NCBI GenBank assembly: GCA_037903475.1
Contig: JBAJFG010000287.1
Coordinates: 310,001 to 374,000, forward strand
DNA: 64,000 nucleotides
Reading direction: 5' to 3'
Origin: Ancylostoma caninum
Taxonomy: Eukaryota > Nematoda > Chromadorea > Rhabditida > Ancylostomatidae
Of the stretch, positions 61,778-64,000 are shown piece after piece. Under the pieces are notes generated by a model. It was not told the DNA's origin, searched no databases, and saw only the letters and a list, made by a program, of their open reading frames with translations. The translations under genes were made by a program, and so were the position numbers. Positions within the stretch are counted from its first letter, which is position 1. Each line of letters begins with the position of its first letter.

Positions 61778-63528
61778 TATTCTAGATGCGTGAAGTAAAA
61801 TGCTGTTATATCAAAGAGAAGACTACCTCGTTTTGAAGCCGTATAGCACACAAAATAAAATTTCACAGCTTTAGTCAGTCATTTTCTTAATTCCTTTAAA
61901 CATCGAGAACCTGAGGATAATCAGCGAGTGATATTTGGAGATGCGCAATGAACTGCTGTTCCTGTTGCTACCATATATTTCAGGATAATAATTCAGTGAC
62001 AGGTTCAAACATGGAGAGATAAGCCAGCATAGTTATAGTTTTAGCCCCCCCCCCCCCTCCTGCCTATTACTCGCGAATAGGGAGTTCTGTAACTGCAGTA
62101 GTTGAGGGGAAATTTCAAAACACTCATCCAATCTGTTCTAACCCTATCCGAGTGTGGTGTGAGAGGAACCCCGATAGTACGGGAATCGACCTGAAGGTGT
62201 TGCTAAAAAAAGCTGGCTGATACTTACAGATATGTGTCACTCAGATGAAAATTACGAGAGAGCAGAGAATTATCCATGGGTTTAAGGCGGAAAGTAAAAG
62301 AGAAACTAGCGTTACTATGGAATATTAAAGAGAGTTAGGTAAAGCAAGTGCAGATGAACTGAAAAGAAGTGGTTAAATTTAGCTGAAATGCTTACCCATA
62401 GACGGAAACAAGCACTACGCGATGTGAGCGAATTTTCGGGAAGAGCACTGGCATTCACTGGGATATAGAAGCGAGCTTTTTTTTGTATAGCGGAGCATCA
62501 GAACGAACAACCGGCCATGCATATGACGAATTGTTGGCCGAAATTGAATAGAAACGAAGCAAACTCTAATCAGAGCAGCGCCGCGGTCCGGCAGGAGGTG
62601 CGCTGGCGACGAGGCGGCGACGACCAGCCGCCAGATCCCTGGGCGAGATATGCGCGCTCGAATTTCCCTACTCAAAATTTGCCCTTGTTTTGCGGTAATT
62701 CGAGATTCTAGTCGGCTACGCAGGTCAGCGCCGGTGCACGCCTCCGCGGCGCCGTTGTCGAAATACTAAAAAGGTAATTACTGCTACGCGTTCGCCGCAA
62801 TGGCCGGATAAATGACCATCGTTGGATCCGGCTCGGGCCACTGGGCGCAGGCACTCGAAGAAAGAGGAAGGCAGACTTAGAAGGAAGTGTGGGGAAAGTG
62901 CTTTCGTGCTGGGAATTTAATGGCAGTTGAATTGTTTAGGACGGCTGTCACAAGGACAATTATTTACTGAGCAGGCGTAAGAAGCACCAGATGAATTGAG
63001 GTTATATTTCTGCCAACAACTGAACCAGTTCCTGCGGAAGATTGCCCTTTTCACCAGTATTACACCAGAAATCATGTGATTGCAAAAGCTGAAAGATGAT
63101 GTACGAGCCCTGGAAGTTGTGAAAATATTCATGGACATTGAAAAGATGAGCTCCCTCACTTTTTCAAAATAACAGCGGCTTCATTGTAAAAGTCGCTACT
63201 CTAAGAGGAGAATATCTTCGGCGGAGGGAGGAGAACATGTGAAGAAAAACTAGGGTTTCCACTAATTCTGGCACCGGAACAGTCGGATTTTCGAAAATGA
63301 AGTTAGCAATAAATTCATTTTAATTCGTTGGACGATAAAGAGTATTACTAATCTCGTGTTCGGCTAATAGATTTATCAACTGACTCCTCATATCCCCTCA
63401 TCTTTGTCAGCCCTTGGGGCCAGAATGAAAGGTTACATCGTACCCATGGGTAGCAGCTGGGTATAGAAAACCTCGAATATGGAAAAAATATGATGATGGG
63501 TGCCAGGCAAATGGTAAATTGGAGTACG
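61778..63528. other. Intergenic stretch with one GC-rich patch
   Basis: At 62560-62760 the DNA is markedly GC-rich and a plus frame (62517-62711) reads SSAAVRQEVRWRRGGDDQPP before a stop. It could be an exon, but no splice pair or family is evident. A C-run is at 62047-62060. Confidence 0.35.
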
Positions 63529-63577
63529 GTGACACATTTACCATAGGTAATCTCGATGATGCATCCGAACCCTGGAC
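63529..63577. repeat. Arm related to the foldback element at 35557-35682
   Basis: CACATTTACCATAGGTAATC and GATGATGCATCCGAACCCTG correspond block by block to the right arm at 35640-35682. The opposite arm is not recognisable. Confidence 0.5.
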
Positions 63578-63681
63578 AAGCTATAGGAAACTCCATTGGT
63601 CCGTGCACACTCGCCGCGAACCTGCTTTCGGACACTCTGACTCTCTGAGCATACTCACTTTCCAACGTCACTACTATCGCC

Positions 63682-63981
63682 CAGCGGCAGACACAGAGAA
63701 TGGTCGGGAAGGTAGGGGGGAGGGGGTGGGGGAAAAGTGAGCCCCCGGTACTCTGGGGACCCAGATGGGGAATGAAAACGATAAAAATATCAGTTTCAGT
63801 ATTAATTATTCGATGACAACAATTATTCAAGAAGAACAATAAAAATGAACAAATAAAAATGAGCTAACACATTTTTTTGAAAATTTGTTCCACATAGTAA
63901 CTCCGAAAATTAGGCAACCTGTTCTCGGGGGGGGGGGGGGGAGGACCGCGCTCTTCCTCCTCTCCTCTGCGTCCGCCACTG
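63682..63981. mobile_element. hAT-like MITE at the window end
   Basis: It begins CAGCGGCAGACACAGAG and ends CTCTGCGTCCGCCACTG. Flanks CTATCGCC and CTATCAGC match 6 of 8. It carries G-runs near both ends. Fourth copy of the family in this window. Confidence 0.7.
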
Positions 63982-64000
63982 CTATCAGCTATTACTGTGA

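Overview
This window is nuclear DNA from a nematode. Genes are split into many short exons with GT/AG introns (the shortest about 46-70 bp, with TTTCAG-type acceptors). Start codons sit directly behind acceptor-like sequences, as expected for spliced-leader trans-splicing. The introns and intergenic DNA are packed with small inverted-repeat transposons. The proteins and the repeat-rich, long-intron layout fit a clade V parasitic roundworm (Strongylida, hookworm-like). That placement is inference; no species can be read from the sequence.

Four multi-exon genes can be assembled with every exon phase agreeing. (1) 27-7310, plus strand: the peroxisomal RING ubiquitin ligase PEX2/PRX-2, four exons, 267 aa. 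(2) 28299-30086, minus strand: tafazzin, the mitochondrial cardiolipin transacylase, six exons found, with only the first bases of the start missing. (3) 34813-38589, plus strand: the ZNF330/NOA36 nucleolar zinc-cluster protein, seven exons, 301 aa. (4) 39255-52369, minus strand: a type II membrane M1 aminopeptidase of the aminopeptidase N type, 24 exons, 1177 aa, with a complete zinc site. Genes 3 and 4 converge on a shared 3' region near 38.73 kb. A small heat-shock protein with a one-base frameshift lies inside the last PEX2 intron. Several other stretches (3.9-4.3, 8.15-8.30, 14.4-15.3, 16.6-16.8, 17.85-18.57 and 27.8-28.1 kb) look like exons of genes I cannot name; they are listed at low confidence.

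Mobile DNA makes up most of the rest. There is a Helitron with canonical ends and an internal five-unit minisatellite (59644-60598). A 5'-truncated CR1-like retrotransposon with two frameshifts sits in an aminopeptidase intron (46483-48160). There are two decayed mariner elements. One of them (26754-27644) lies inside an older foldback element, and its empty site is preserved at 32965-32984. There are at least eight families of short terminal-inverted-repeat elements. These include an hAT-like family with 8-bp target duplications and two GC-rich TA-flanked copies with arms of about 28 bp (perfect in one copy).

The four genes do not form one pathway: peroxisome import, cardiolipin remodelling, a nucleolar protein and an ectopeptidase. 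No CRISPR array, prokaryotic operon, rRNA or tRNA gene was recognised. I found no convincing new biological system. The most informative features are the nested and overlapping arrangements: the sHSP pseudogene in PEX2, mariner in a foldback element, convergent 3' ends, and an upstream ORF abutting the aminopeptidase start.
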